DNA of 64,000 bases from Rhodamnia argentea (lineage: Eukaryota > Streptophyta > Magnoliopsida > Myrtales > Myrtaceae). A model generated the notes under the pieces. It made no database searches and had not been told where the DNA came from. It worked only from the letters and a program-made list of their open reading frames with translations. The position numbers were made by a program, and so were the translations under genes. Location: contig NC_063156.1 in NCBI RefSeq assembly GCF_020921035.1, positions 28,382,283 through 28,446,282 of the forward strand, written 5' to 3'. How positions within the stretch are numbered: position 1 is the stretch's first letter; each line of letters opens with the position of its first letter. Below, one piece after another: positions 22,836 to 32,508 of this stretch.

Positions 22836-24731
22836 CTACGTCGATATGCCACGTGGCACCAGACTTTCCCTCAATTGAGTTCTCGGATGCCACCGGCCAG
22901 ACGACAGCGATGGCGAAGAACCCGAAAATGCCGGCGACGGCGACGGCGATGGCCAAGACTCAATCCCTGAAACCGCCGACTCGGAAAAGAGACCGGCCAG
23001 GTAATACCCCACGTCTTCGGGTGTATACTTGATCGAGGTCGCCCCGCTGGTTTCGCCGCCGACGGTGAGCCAGTGAGCGTCATAGAACTCCCCGTACGCC
23101 CGGACCACCTTCCTCTCCAGTGACGCCCTCATCTCCTCTCGGAGCTTCAGGTCCGCCACGACCCTCGTCGCTTCCCTCCCGCAGGCCTCCTCGAACCTCG
23201 CGTTGAACCTCCTGAACCGTTCGCTGGCCTCCGCTGGCGAGATTGCCGCCCTCGGGTCCTCCGGCAGCGACGCCCCCACCTCGCCCCATGTGATCCGCTC
23301 GTGGTTCTCAGCGAACTGCCTCAGCTTCCTCCCGTGCCTCGCGACCCACTCCTCGCCAAGCAGGTATCGCAAGTTCGACGCTCGCACCTTCGATATGATG
23401 TGTTGCAAATTGTTCGCCAGGAAGAGGTACGAGACGGAGACGTCTCGGTATTGCTCCGCCTTGCCCTCAAGCTTGCGGAGGAGGACAAGGATCAGCCATG
23501 CCATTTGCAGGGAAATCGCCGGCGCGGGTGCCTCGTCGGAGTGGGATCCCTCGAAGTAATCTTCCGGCAGGGAAGGCTTCGCTGGCGGCGACCAGTCAGC
23601 AACGATTTCGGCTAGGGTGTTGCCGTAGGCGGCGAGGCGGTAGAGGTGGTCCATGGTGTAGACCGTCAAGCGGTGGACTCCTCCGCCCGCTACAACAGAT
23701 TTGGAGGAGTCCTTGTGGATAGTCGACTTGAACTCGGTCAACATCGCACGCACTGACTCGCCGAGCCGAACGAGCGACGCAAGAGCCTGCGACCGGATTC
23801 CAGAGGTCGAATCGAACGTGAACATCGATTCAATCTCCAGCCAGTTCTCGGAGATGGCCGCGTACATGTCGAGCAGGAGGAATATCTTCTCCGGCGACTT
23901 CGTGCTCCTCCTCGCGATGATTGCCGGGAATTTAAACAGACGAGCCGCACCATCTCCGCATATTTCCGCGAAGCACAACTCCCCAATGGAATCGGAGGCG
24001 AAGAAAGAGTGGTCGCAGAGAATTCTCTCGCCGGCGAAGAGGCTGGTCATCGCCACTTTCACCGCATCTATCCACAACTTCACCTTCACCTCCAGAACCT
24101 CCCAATCCATGGTTTTCACCTGCGAAGCACCGAATTTCTCGACCCCGAGACGACGAATCGCCTCGTCAACGACCCATTTCCGGACGACAGTGTACATGGC
24201 AATGCACTCCTTGGCGTAGCCAGAAGAGATCATGCACTCCACAATGGATCTCAAATCCGTCGTCGCCATGGAAGGCGGCCGCAGCCCTTCACCGCCAGAG
24301 TCACTATCGCAAATCGAGCCACTCGATCTCACGGAAATGGACCCAGGGTCCAAGCAGGCTCCATCCAAAGAGAGCACGTGGTACAGCTCCTTCTGGAGCC
24401 TCTTCATCGCAATCTGCATCGAGCGCTGCCCCTGCAAGAGCATCTCAGAACCGGAGTTCTCGGACGGCAGCGAGTCCATGGCCTTTCTTAGGTCATGCAC
24501 GCATTGCAGGAACTGCAGGGCCTCCGCTCGGTCCTCCAGGAAGATGGAGGCGACTCTGGCGCGGGGGGACCGCGACTCCGGGTCCCACTTCGCGATCGCC
24601 GCCGCAGAGGATTCGACGACGTTCTCGGCGGAGGAGTCGGAGAGCCGGCGAGCGACGGGCGAGGCGGCCCGAGGGGTTCTCGGAGGAGGTGGGAGAGAGG
24701 GGGTTGGGGAGCGAAAGCAGAGACCCCTCAT
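22836..24731 (-). CDS. exocyst complex component EXO70 family protein
   Basis: Intronless gene for a 631-aa protein. EXO70 is the subunit that docks the exocyst on membrane phosphoinositides during tethering of secretory vesicles. Plants have many paralogues, several intronless and used in defence, trichome or cell-wall secretion. The N-terminus is Pro/Ser-rich (SPTPSLPPPPRTPRAASP), followed by a helical region (AEALQFLQCVHDLRKAMDSL, MQIAMKRLQKELYHVLSLD). The conserved Exo70 C-terminal helical bundle runs from about residue 225 to 600, with landmarks FKFPAIIARRSTKSPEKIFLLLDMY, VHRLTVYTMDHLYRLAAYGNTL, LFLANNLQHIISKVRASNLRYLLGEEW and YTPEDVGYYLAGLF. The length and the short Pro-rich N-terminus suggest the EXO70H-type clade, but this needs a tree. 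Codon use is GC-rich against AT-rich surroundings, normal for intronless plant genes. Confidence 0.95.
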   Translation of the reverse strand: MRGLCFRSPTPSLPPPPRTPRAASPVARRLSDSSAENVVESSAAAIAKWDPESRSPRARVASIFLEDRAEALQFLQCVHDLRKAMDSLPSENSGSEMLLQGQRSMQIAMKRLQKELYHVLSLDGACLDPGSISVRSSGSICDSDSGGEGLRPPSMATTDLRSIVECMISSGYAKECIAMYTVVRKWVVDEAIRRLGVEKFGASQVKTMDWEVLEVKVKLWIDAVKVAMTSLFAGERILCDHSFFASDSIGELCFAEICGDGAARLFKFPAIIARRSTKSPEKIFLLLDMYAAISENWLEIESMFTFDSTSGIRSQALASLVRLGESVRAMLTEFKSTIHKDSSKSVVAGGGVHRLTVYTMDHLYRLAAYGNTLAEIVADWSPPAKPSLPEDYFEGSHSDEAPAPAISLQMAWLILVLLRKLEGKAEQYRDVSVSYLFLANNLQHIISKVRASNLRYLLGEEWVARHGRKLRQFAENHERITWGEVGASLPEDPRAAISPAEASERFRRFNARFEEACGREATRVVADLKLREEMRASLERKVVRAYGEFYDAHWLTVGGETSGATSIKYTPEDVGYYLAGLFSESAVSGIESWPSPSPSPAFSGSSPSLSSGRWHPRTQLRESLVPRGIST

Positions 24732-25556
24732 CGATTCAGACCGTTCCGGTTAGCTCCACGTAAAGTTTGTGAACTGTGTTCTGCTTCTGCTTCTGCTTCT
24801 GGGTCTGTCGGGAAAAGTCGCCCCGGAGAGAAACCACTGCCGGGCATGGTGGACTTTTCTTGGACCTGGAAAAATCATCGGATTCATATCGACGAACCAA
24901 GAAGAACGGCATTGCCCGGGAAAATTCATGTTCTTTTTGTCGTCTCGTCTGGTGGGCACGCCTTGATTTTTTTTTAAGTCTTGTGGACTTGGCGTCAACG
25001 TATGTATGAGAACGATGTCTCACGCGTTTACCCAAGAGGGCACGCCAGATTGATGTTCAAACTCCAATCGAGAAGGACGAAAACAATTTTGACCAAAACA
25101 AAACAGAAGGACGAAAGCAACACCGGGCGTCACTTTGAACACAGAATACGTTTCGAGAACCGAACTGAAAAATGAACCGAATCAAAATAACAATATTTTG
25201 TTTTTTCTGATTCGGGTTATCTGCAACTGAAATTCTCGACAAAAACCAACATCCAACTTAAAATCTTTCATCTTTTTCACGCCGCTTTTGATCTTCGTCT
25301 TGCTTCTCTGTTCCCAAAAATCGAAAAACCCGAACTTTTGATTCAGTTCGATTCAACTGTTCGCCCTATTGGTTCGGTTTGGATTTCCCGAGAACTCGAA
25401 CCAAACAAAATCGTTGACATCCCTACAAAATAGTAAGAATTAGATGAGCCATCATGCCCTTCGAAAACTATTCTAGATTGCATTTTCATCCCAGTTCAAC
25501 GTTGTAAAGTAAGATTGACAATCTTTTCAATTAATGAAAGAAATGAACTTTCAGTC
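24732..25556. other. promoter side of EXO70 and intergenic repeat
   Basis: The first few hundred bases form the 5' flank of the minus-strand EXO70 gene. About 25150-25430 is a degenerate 'gaaccgaa/ttcggttt' repeat with self-complementary phrases, probably an old MITE. No gene. Confidence 0.35.
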
Positions 25557-25890
25557 TACAATAAACACAAATGATTCATGAACTTTAGCCCAATATACAA
25601 TATGATCCATAAACTTTAAATTTATTCAATATAATCCACAAACTTTAGCCCAATGTGTAATATCACCCCTAAACTTTCAATGGATTTAATACGGTCCTTG
25701 AAAATTTGGTACATGTTCAATTTAATTCCCAAACTCTATAAAAATTTTCAATGCTGTCATCAAATTAAAAGTTTGGGGACGGCATTGCACATTGAACTAA
25801 AGTTCATGAATCGCATTGAGCAAATTTAAAGTTTAAGGGCCACATTGCTCAATGAGCCAAAGTTCATGAATCATTTGTGTTATTTACCCT
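25557..25890. mobile_element. MITE-like inverted-repeat element
   Basis: Ends are inverted copies: 'aataaacacaaatgattcatgaacttt' on the left matches the complement of 'aaagttcatgaatcatttgtgttatttaccc' on the right. Internal 'cataaactttaaatttattcaatataatcc' phrases repeat in both orientations. No target duplication was identified. A relative is at 45391-45740. Confidence 0.6.
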
Positions 25891-26265
25891 TTATCTTTAT
25901 ATGGCTAAATTGATTTAAAAGAATAATAATAATTGAGATTTATTCGCCCTACTCCTCCCACAAACGCATAAATAATTGTAACAAAATCACCTAAACATGT
26001 TAATCGAAGTGCTTAGAGATCGTGGGGAAAAAACATCTAAAATAACAGTCGATTCAAATCAAAAGTAGTGGATAAAAGATTGCATTTCGGATCGTTTTGG
26101 TATTCGGTTCCCTCTAGAGAAATACATATTAAAGCAGCATGGGAGATGACGAACGACTTTTGAATATCCCGGAATTAGTGTTAGGAACTCTAAACATCTA
26201 TCATGGACTCCATGTAATAGTAATGAAACGCAAAAAAAAAAAAGAGAGGATACTTTTAAGATATA

Positions 26266-27135
26266 GGGCATGTTTGGTTCAGCATTTCTAAAGGACTTTT
26301 GGGCTCTAAAGTCTCTTGACCAAATGCAAATAGCATTTGGTTCGTTTTTTGCTCAACTTTAAGAAAATGCAATTGCATTTTCAAAAGCCCCTAAAGGCCT
26401 TTTAGCCCAAAGTAGCTTTGAAGATACTTTAAAAAGTTGCATTTTTGGAATGTAATTAATTTTTTTTTCTTTTAACTTTGTCACCTCCACCCGTCGTCAC
26501 CTGCCGCCACCCATGGCTGCCTGTCGACCTTTGCTCGCCGTTGCCCCTCGACTGCCACCCGCCGCTCACCACCACTGCCTATCGATTGCCGCTCACTACC
26601 ATTGCTGCCCATCGGTTGCTGCTCACTACCATCGCCGCCGGTCATTCACCATCGCCAACCGTCGACCGCCGCTCGTCAACCGCCACCCGCCTCTCACACC
26701 CCCTGCCGCCGCCCGTCGTGGCTCGTCGACCGTTGATCGCCGCTCGTCGATCGCCACTTACCGCTCACCATCGCCGCCCAACACTATTGCCCACCACCCT
26801 CCAACCACCATGGCCCATCGATCTTCGCCCACCGGGAGCGGCAACATGTGGTGCTCGTCAACCGCCAACCGCGGTAGCCCACCGCCGCCCGTCGACCGTC
26901 GGCAATTGACTAGCACAAATAGTTTAATTTTTTTAAAATAATAATTTTTTTCAAAAAGTAAAAATATTTTACAATGTGTATTTTTCGTCAAACGGCATGT
27001 ACGTCAAAGTTATTTTACAATGTGTTTTTAAAATACACTTTATCAAACACTACTTGCATTTTAGAAATCCCCTTTAGTCCAAAGATATTTGCATTTTTTC
27101 AAAGACATTTCCCCAAAACTAAACCAAACTGACCC
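26266..27135. mobile_element. inverted-repeat DNA element with GC-rich core
   Basis: Ends GGGCATGTTTGGTTCAG and, on the complement of the right side, GGGTCAGTTTGGTTTAG form terminal inverted repeats, and subterminal 'aaaggccttttagcccaaag' words recur. The flanking trinucleotide is ATA on both sides, which might be a 3-bp duplication (PIF/Harbinger-like) but could be chance. The core 26480-26900 is a degenerate tandem array of 'gccgctcaccatcgcc'-type units giving spurious long ORFs on both strands; it does not look like protein-coding DNA. Confidence 0.6.
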
Positions 27136-28984
27136 ATAATGCAATACATGTCTAGATTGAGGCCACTCTTATAAGGATGTACGTTTGGCCAAAAACGGTC
27201 GTCGACAAAATACCTTTTACCAAGCATTGTTTCTTCAGTTTTCTTAAGAAGAGATGAGTTCGTTAGTGATTTCGGATATGAGTCTCAATGAATCACAAGA
27301 AACAGAGTTACTTCGTGGAAATTTAATCGATGTTAAAGTGGGAGATCCAATACCGAAATTCAATCGATGACGAAGATATGAAAACTACAACTAAAGTATG
27401 GCAATTGAAAGTTGCGGAAAAGTAAAGATAAAGATGAATTTGGTAGAAAGTTGAGTTCTTCAATTGATTGAGATCAAAGCCTACAATCGATAGTTACAAA
27501 CGGAGGCTACGAAATTCAAATAAATAAATAAATTCCCAATCTCCTATTTTCTAGCAACACGTGAGCTCGAAAATATTGCTAATCATTAGTTACTCGTTGA
27601 TATGATGTGATGACTTCATCTTCAAATAACTCATATCTACTCTCGTCAGTTGCATGTCAATATCGATATGGATTATTTCATACCGGATAACCGATATCTA
27701 ACAACACTTGAAAAATATCGCTACTCGTTAGTTGCGGGTCGATATCGATGTCGATAACTTCATCCTAGATAATTCATATCTAGGAACACTTGAGCTTGAA
27801 AATATTGCTACTCATCGACTAAATCTATTACTGATCGGTCATAACAAATAAGTTGGTCATTTTAAAGAGGCTCATTGAGCAATACACAATTCTAGGTAGC
27901 AAGTTTCGAGGCCGGACTTAGACATAGTGGTGTTGATCTACATGTCACTAATCCAAAGGTGAATGTATAACTTAATTACGGCCGCGACATTCGCAGCAGC
28001 CCGGCGCAACATTCTTCCGGCCATAACCTCCGTCATGGCTTGCATCATGCGGTAACGAACGTTTGCTGACGCCGGTCTTGACACGAGCAGATCACTCCAT
28101 CTTGAGCACGATACGACAGTTCAGCTGTTGAACACAATTAATGGCTTTTCAATCAATATTGGCATGATCACGACACTAATCAGGCCCGGTTCTCGAACTA
28201 TTTTGGACAAGAGAGGGGGGACAACCTCCAACAACATTCGAAAATGCTGAGTGCTAATGGTGGTATCAGCCTCCAGAATTCCATCAAGGGTTCAGTCATG
28301 ATCACAGTTGGATGCTTCAGCTGGCCTTTGCTTCGTTATTCTCCAAGTAATGAATCCATTTATGACTCATCTGTTTTAGCCTTTTTTCAAATTTTTAAAC
28401 CCATTATGGCCGGCCCACGAAATTTGACGCGACCCATCTAATTAATCTTAAGTCATTAAATAGGTTTTAAACCCATTTGGACACACCTAAAATTGCTTGC
28501 AATTCTCCCTCTTCCCACGTAAAAACAATCTCTGGTATGCCCAATACAAAGAGAGATCGAAAAAGGCAGATTGATCAAGTCAAAAATGCTCGAACTCGAC
28601 ACCAACCACGAGATCTTATGTACAAAAAACCACGACCATCTCATTCTTACAGTTGTGTCGGAGATGGAGTTCCCTGTACAATTCAGTAACAAACTCATCT
28701 TCTTGGCTTGGACAACATGGATGATAGGCTGGGTCGACCTGTAGATAAGCTACAAAAACCACGACCATCTCATTCTTACAGTTCGTCCGCATCCATATCG
28801 TCGTCATCCTTCTCTTCGAACAATGACGCCACTTCTCGTAAAAGCCGAGGAGGCTTCTCTTCCTCCCTTTTCTAGTGGATTATTTCGTTGGGCTAAGCCC
28901 AGCCCATTTGTCCCCATTAATGTGGGCCAATAGAAAAAGTTTCAGCCAAGGAAGCTTCGAGGGCGGAGTAGAAGGCTGCGACGA
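27136..28984. other. intergenic between repeats and the U6 locus
   Basis: Contains 'gatatcgatgt'-type repeated phrases (27600-27800). A weak minus-strand open stretch lies at about 27970-28110 (one frame reads VRYRMMQAMTEVMAGRMLRR). A 33-bp direct repeat occurs at 28621/28751, and site II-like words 'taagcccagccca' and 'tgtgggccaa' lie at about 28894-28930, upstream of U6. No gene is supported. Confidence 0.35.
28621..28783. repeat. 33-bp direct repeat pair
   Basis: The string starting 'tacaaaaa' and ending 'cattcttacagtt' occurs at 28621-28654 and again at 28751-28783, 130 bp apart and differing by one A in the run. It lies upstream of the U6 locus. The intervening DNA has no recognised function. 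Confidence 0.8.
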
Positions 28985-29027
28985 GTCCCAGATCGGCCGT
29001 GAACGCACACGCACCTCAGTTTATGTA
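28985..29027 (+). promoter_or_regulatory. plant Pol III snRNA promoter (USE + TATA)
   Basis: GTCCCAGATCG at 28985-28995 matches the plant upstream sequence element RTCCCACATCG at 10 of 11 positions. A TATA-like TTTATGTA follows at 29020-29027. The gap of about 24 bp between them, and the TATA at about -31 to the RNA start, are the spacing known for plant RNA polymerase III U6 promoters; Pol II snRNA genes have about ten bases more. Confidence 0.85.
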
Positions 29028-29050
29028 GTCCAACCGAGATGAGAGGGCTT

Positions 29051-29152
29051 ATCTCTTCGGAGACATCCGATAAAATTGGAACGATATAGAGAAGATTAGC
29101 ATGGCCCCAGCGCAAGGATGACACGCACAAATCGAGAAATGGTCCAAATTTT
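29051..29152 (+). ncRNA. U6: U6 spliceosomal snRNA (variant copy)
   Basis: Matches plant U6 over its full ~102 nt: the 5' stem-loop, ccgataaaattggaacgat, agagaagattagcatggccc, gcgcaaggatgacacgcaca, and aaatcgagaaatggtccaaa, ending in a T10 Pol III terminator. Differences from the usual plant sequence: the first base is A. The 5' stem has a paired C-to-T/G-to-A change that preserves pairing. The ACAGAGA box reads ATAGAGA. CCCCTGCGC reads CCCCAGCGC. The ACAGAGA change falls in the element that pairs with the 5' splice site, so this copy may be a non-functional or specialised variant even though promoter and terminator look intact. Confidence 0.92.
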
Positions 29153-29159
29153 TTTTTTG
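29150..29159 (+). terminator. Pol III oligo-T terminator of U6
   Basis: Run of ten T directly after the conserved U6 3' end, sufficient for RNA polymerase III termination. Confidence 0.85.
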
Positions 29160-30500
29160 TTATTTTTTTAGTGCTTTCACCGCCCATATTTTGGGATGAT
29201 TGCGAAATTTGTTACAAATTTTTCATGATCAATCCCCGGTATACTCTCTATTATAATTGTGAAAATCCTAGGAATCATGCTAGATCTTACTTTAAAAGAA
29301 CAGTAATACCAATTTCCCAAAGTGTTGTACATTAGGGTGGATCCTCTGTCCCTAACAAGAAGAGTTGACCTGGACCTCAGGTAGCGTTACCCCCATGGAG
29401 CCACTGGTGCTAGTTTCTCAAGGACCATCCATCACCTCTAACAAGCACAGTATAAGAAGAAGTCAATTAACCCAAAATACCCAACCTTTTTGCCTCGCAT
29501 TATTGTTCGCGCGGATCGACCCGTCCATCCACTTGCATCGAGTACAGCTCCATCGGCGGCAAATTGAGTGGTGGGATTGAACACGAGATCTAATCATGTG
29601 TATAGCGCGCGCCTAAACACGCATTAGATATTAAAAGATGATTGAGTATTCTCTTTCATTCTCAAAATATAAAGGCTTGATTCGATATCACATCAATCGA
29701 TATAAGCCTGCGTCGCCGGTTTTCAACCTTGGCGGGTTATTCTTTCTGGAGCAAAAAGATTATTCAGAAGGCCTCCAAAAGAGAACCCAATTTATGTAAA
29801 CAATATTTCTTCATCGTGTGGTGCAAGCAATCTCTTTGTACTGCAACCCTTTTTTAAGTGTGCAGCTAGGATGCCATAAAGATCACATTCATAAAGGAAC
29901 AGGCAAAAAAAAAAAATGAAAAAGAAGAGAGAAGAAAGCCATGGAAGCATCTGATTCCATAAGCTTGTGAAGGAGATGTATTTGGAGCTTAGCTTATTGG
30001 GAGGAAAAGAAGAAGAAGAAAGAAAAAAGGAAGTGGGCTCTGTATCTTTTGCCAATCCATTGAAAAGAAAATTCTGCAGATGGCTCACTATCGGGCCGAA
30101 TATGTTCCATAAGAATATATCCATGTCCTTGTCAAATCCACTTTCTTTTGCCCTTCTCAGAATTGGGTAGTTCTTCCTTTGGCCAAAAAAGAAAATTTTA
30201 CAGTCCTATCTTTCCTGTGATTCTCCCATCAATGCTTTTAGACTTCTGCCCTATGATCTTCCCCTTTCTGTCTCCCTTCGGCTTCTTTAGTGTAATGAGA
30301 GAACAAGGTAGTTCCTAGACTTATAATGGATAATCGCTTGGGGGTCTAGGAGACTACGGCTAATCGCTGTTCGACCAAAAAGTAAGACTCGCACCGAATC
30401 ACGCGACCTTTTTACCGCGCTAACCGTGGCTCGGGTCCTACCTAGGTAGTTTTATCAGGATGAGCAATAGGATTTTCGAAATACCCACATGAGGAAAGAG
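29160..30500. other. intergenic, with possible retroelement gag trace
   Basis: Around 29230-29300 the plus strand reads [14 protein letters not shown], resembling a degraded CCHC zinc knuckle of a copia gag; nothing else of a retroelement is intact nearby. About 29890-30170 is purine-rich and the remainder lacks features. The last part is the promoter of the HMA gene. Confidence 0.3.
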
Positions 30501-30507
30501 ATAAATA
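30501..30507 (+). promoter_or_regulatory. TATA-like box of the HMA/NaKR-like gene
   Basis: ATAAATA, 79-85 bp before the start codon at 30586, at a suitable distance for a transcription start near 30530-30540. Single-motif evidence only. Confidence 0.45.
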
Positions 30508-30585
30508 GAAGCCTTAAGCTTTGAAGCAGAAGGCCAAATCTTCATTTTAGTTCACTAGCTATCCCTTTCCTCAATCCCTCAAGAC

Positions 30586-31777
30586 ATGAAGGAAATACAC
30601 AGCCTCCATGCATCCCAAGCTTCGACTTCCACAGCCACCCTAATGGACAAATCCTCCTCTGTCGGACTCGGAGGCCGAGCCATCGACCGCCACAACCCAA
30701 TCATCACTGATTCAAGGAGACTGACCACCAAACAGTCGCCCACTTCCGCACTACATGTGCCTTCGCGTGATCCACCAAGTCAACTAAAACCGCACCACCA
30801 TCAACTTCAGAGCACCAGCAAGAAAGGCTCTTCCAAGCCAACTCCTCGTGATGAAAGCAAGATCTCTCCCAAATCGAGTGAAGGCCGAAAGGATTCTGTC
30901 AAGGACTCATCTTTGAAAAAGAAGGATGTTATGCAAAAGACAATTGCCCTTCCCGGTGACCTTTGCACCCCTCCTAGTTCCTCCAGATATCTGTTAAGTG
31001 ACACCGTTTTAATCAACGACGACTCAGCTTTAACTTCAGTTTTGGATGAGCACAAGAAGAGCCAGTCTTCGGATCGGTTTGAGCGATTTGGCAATTCCAA
31101 TCCCTCGGCCTCTTCTCGCTCAAAACCCACTTCAGACCAGGTAATCTCTCTCTCCCTCTCTCTCTCTGGACATACATTTCCTAGAGATATGAAGTATCTT
31201 AAATAGACAAAAATGCAGTGGAAACAAGCGTTAAGCATATTTGATGAGCAAGAAGATGGTTCCACCTTGTCATACTATCCTAAGACAATCTCGACCAGCC
31301 ATAATCCATCGCAGTCACACATTAGATGGATTGTTAAGGTTCTCTTAAGAGCATAGCTTAGAAACTTACGAATTGGATTCCCTTTTACAAAGTACCAACG
31401 AAAGGCCTGATGATCTACCTTTGTAGGTTGTCGTATTGAGGGTCTCGCTGCACTGTCGAGGGTGCGAAGGAAAAGTTCGAAAACATCTGTCGAAGATGGC
31501 CGGTAAGAGCACACATGATTACTCCTTTTGCAATTTTTGACTCATAGTTCTATTATCAACTCATTCTAATGAAATTGATTGAAAGCTCCTCTTTGTATGA
31601 TGGAATTTTGCAGGAGTGACATCCTTCAACATAGATTCTGCAGCAAAGAAAGTGACGGTGGTAGGAGATGTGACGCCTTTGAGTGTCCTGGCAAGTGTTT
31701 CCAAGGTGAAAACCGCCAGGTTCTGGCCATTTGCCCCGGCAGTTTCCTCGACCAATGGATCAGACAGCAAAATCTGA
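30586..31777 (+). CDS. HMA-domain protein, SODIUM POTASSIUM ROOT DEFECTIVE (NaKR)-like
   Basis: Three exons: 30586-31140, 31427-31502 and 31614-31777. All splice sites are GT-AG and phases fit (555+76+164 nt), giving 264 aa. The first 185 residues are low-complexity and rich in Ser, Lys and His (SSRYLLSDTVLIND near the end is a conserved patch). They are followed by a heavy-metal-associated domain from residue 186: VVVLRVSLHCRGCEGKVRKH, then MAGVTSFNIDSAAKKVTVVG and DVTPLSVLASVSKVKTARFWP. The metal-binding CxxC is Cys195-Cys198. NaKR proteins bind metals through this domain; Arabidopsis NaKR1 acts in phloem companion cells in Na/K balance and FT movement. The long N-terminal region plus the C-terminal HMA and the FWP ending identify this subfamily; which of NaKR1-3 is closest was not decided. 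Confidence 0.93.
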
Positions 31778-32508
31778 AACCCGGACGGAACAACAGTGTT
31801 CCTACGTTGTAAAGTGCACAAAGCATGATGAAACGCACACCATATATTGTGCTAAGCATAATGGCCTTGCCCCATCTTTTCTTGATGAAAGTTACTGGCG
31901 GCATCACTCGATTCCGCAGTTCTGCAAAACAATTGGGGTTTAATTCACTTGGTTTTTCACCAGGAGACTGATCCTACCTTGTTCTAATATTGATTCTCCT
32001 GGTTCAAAACCAAACCAATCCAAAGGTTTCTGCAGACAAAAAACCATGCTGAAAGAATTCATTCGCTTGTCCATTGTATGATTAAGTGATTCGGTTATGC
32101 TTTATTTCAGTCGATCATGTAATATGCACTCTATTTACGCAACTGTTCTTCTGCTGGCTTCAATAACGTCACATCTATACAGTAATTTCTGATCCCTCGA
32201 GCATTGCTTCAAACATTTGACCTCCATTATCATGGCTTTTCATCTGTAGAGCTCCTCCCAAGTTACTTCACTAACCAACAGGAAACATCTTTTTACATTC
32301 TATGCATCTGCTTACTTAAGCTTAGTCCAATTCCAACTAAAACAGGAAAAGATAATGGCGCATCTACAGCCAATATTCATATTCTGTCCAGGTTTGAAGT
32401 AAGCGGTCGTGCATGGATTAAGGACTTACAAATTTTTGTTCACTTTATTATGGCGCGGAATGATAGCTTGATCTGCATACATGGAAGTTCCTAGGCTGAA
32501 GAAGTATT
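31778..32508. other. 3' flanks of two convergent genes
   Basis: Lies between the stop codon of the plus-strand HMA gene and the stop of the minus-strand TRM gene, so it should hold both 3' UTRs. No additional gene is recognised. Confidence 0.5.

Noticed and set aside
23701-24753. Plus-strand ORFs up to 173 codons over EXO70
   Set aside because: Shadows of a GC-rich intronless gene; the minus-strand frame has the conserved Exo70 landmarks.
26478-26991. Overlapping His/Pro/Arg-rich ORFs of about 142 codons
   Set aside because: They arise from a degenerate GC-rich tandem repeat within a transposable element. All frames are open because of composition, and none has domain features.
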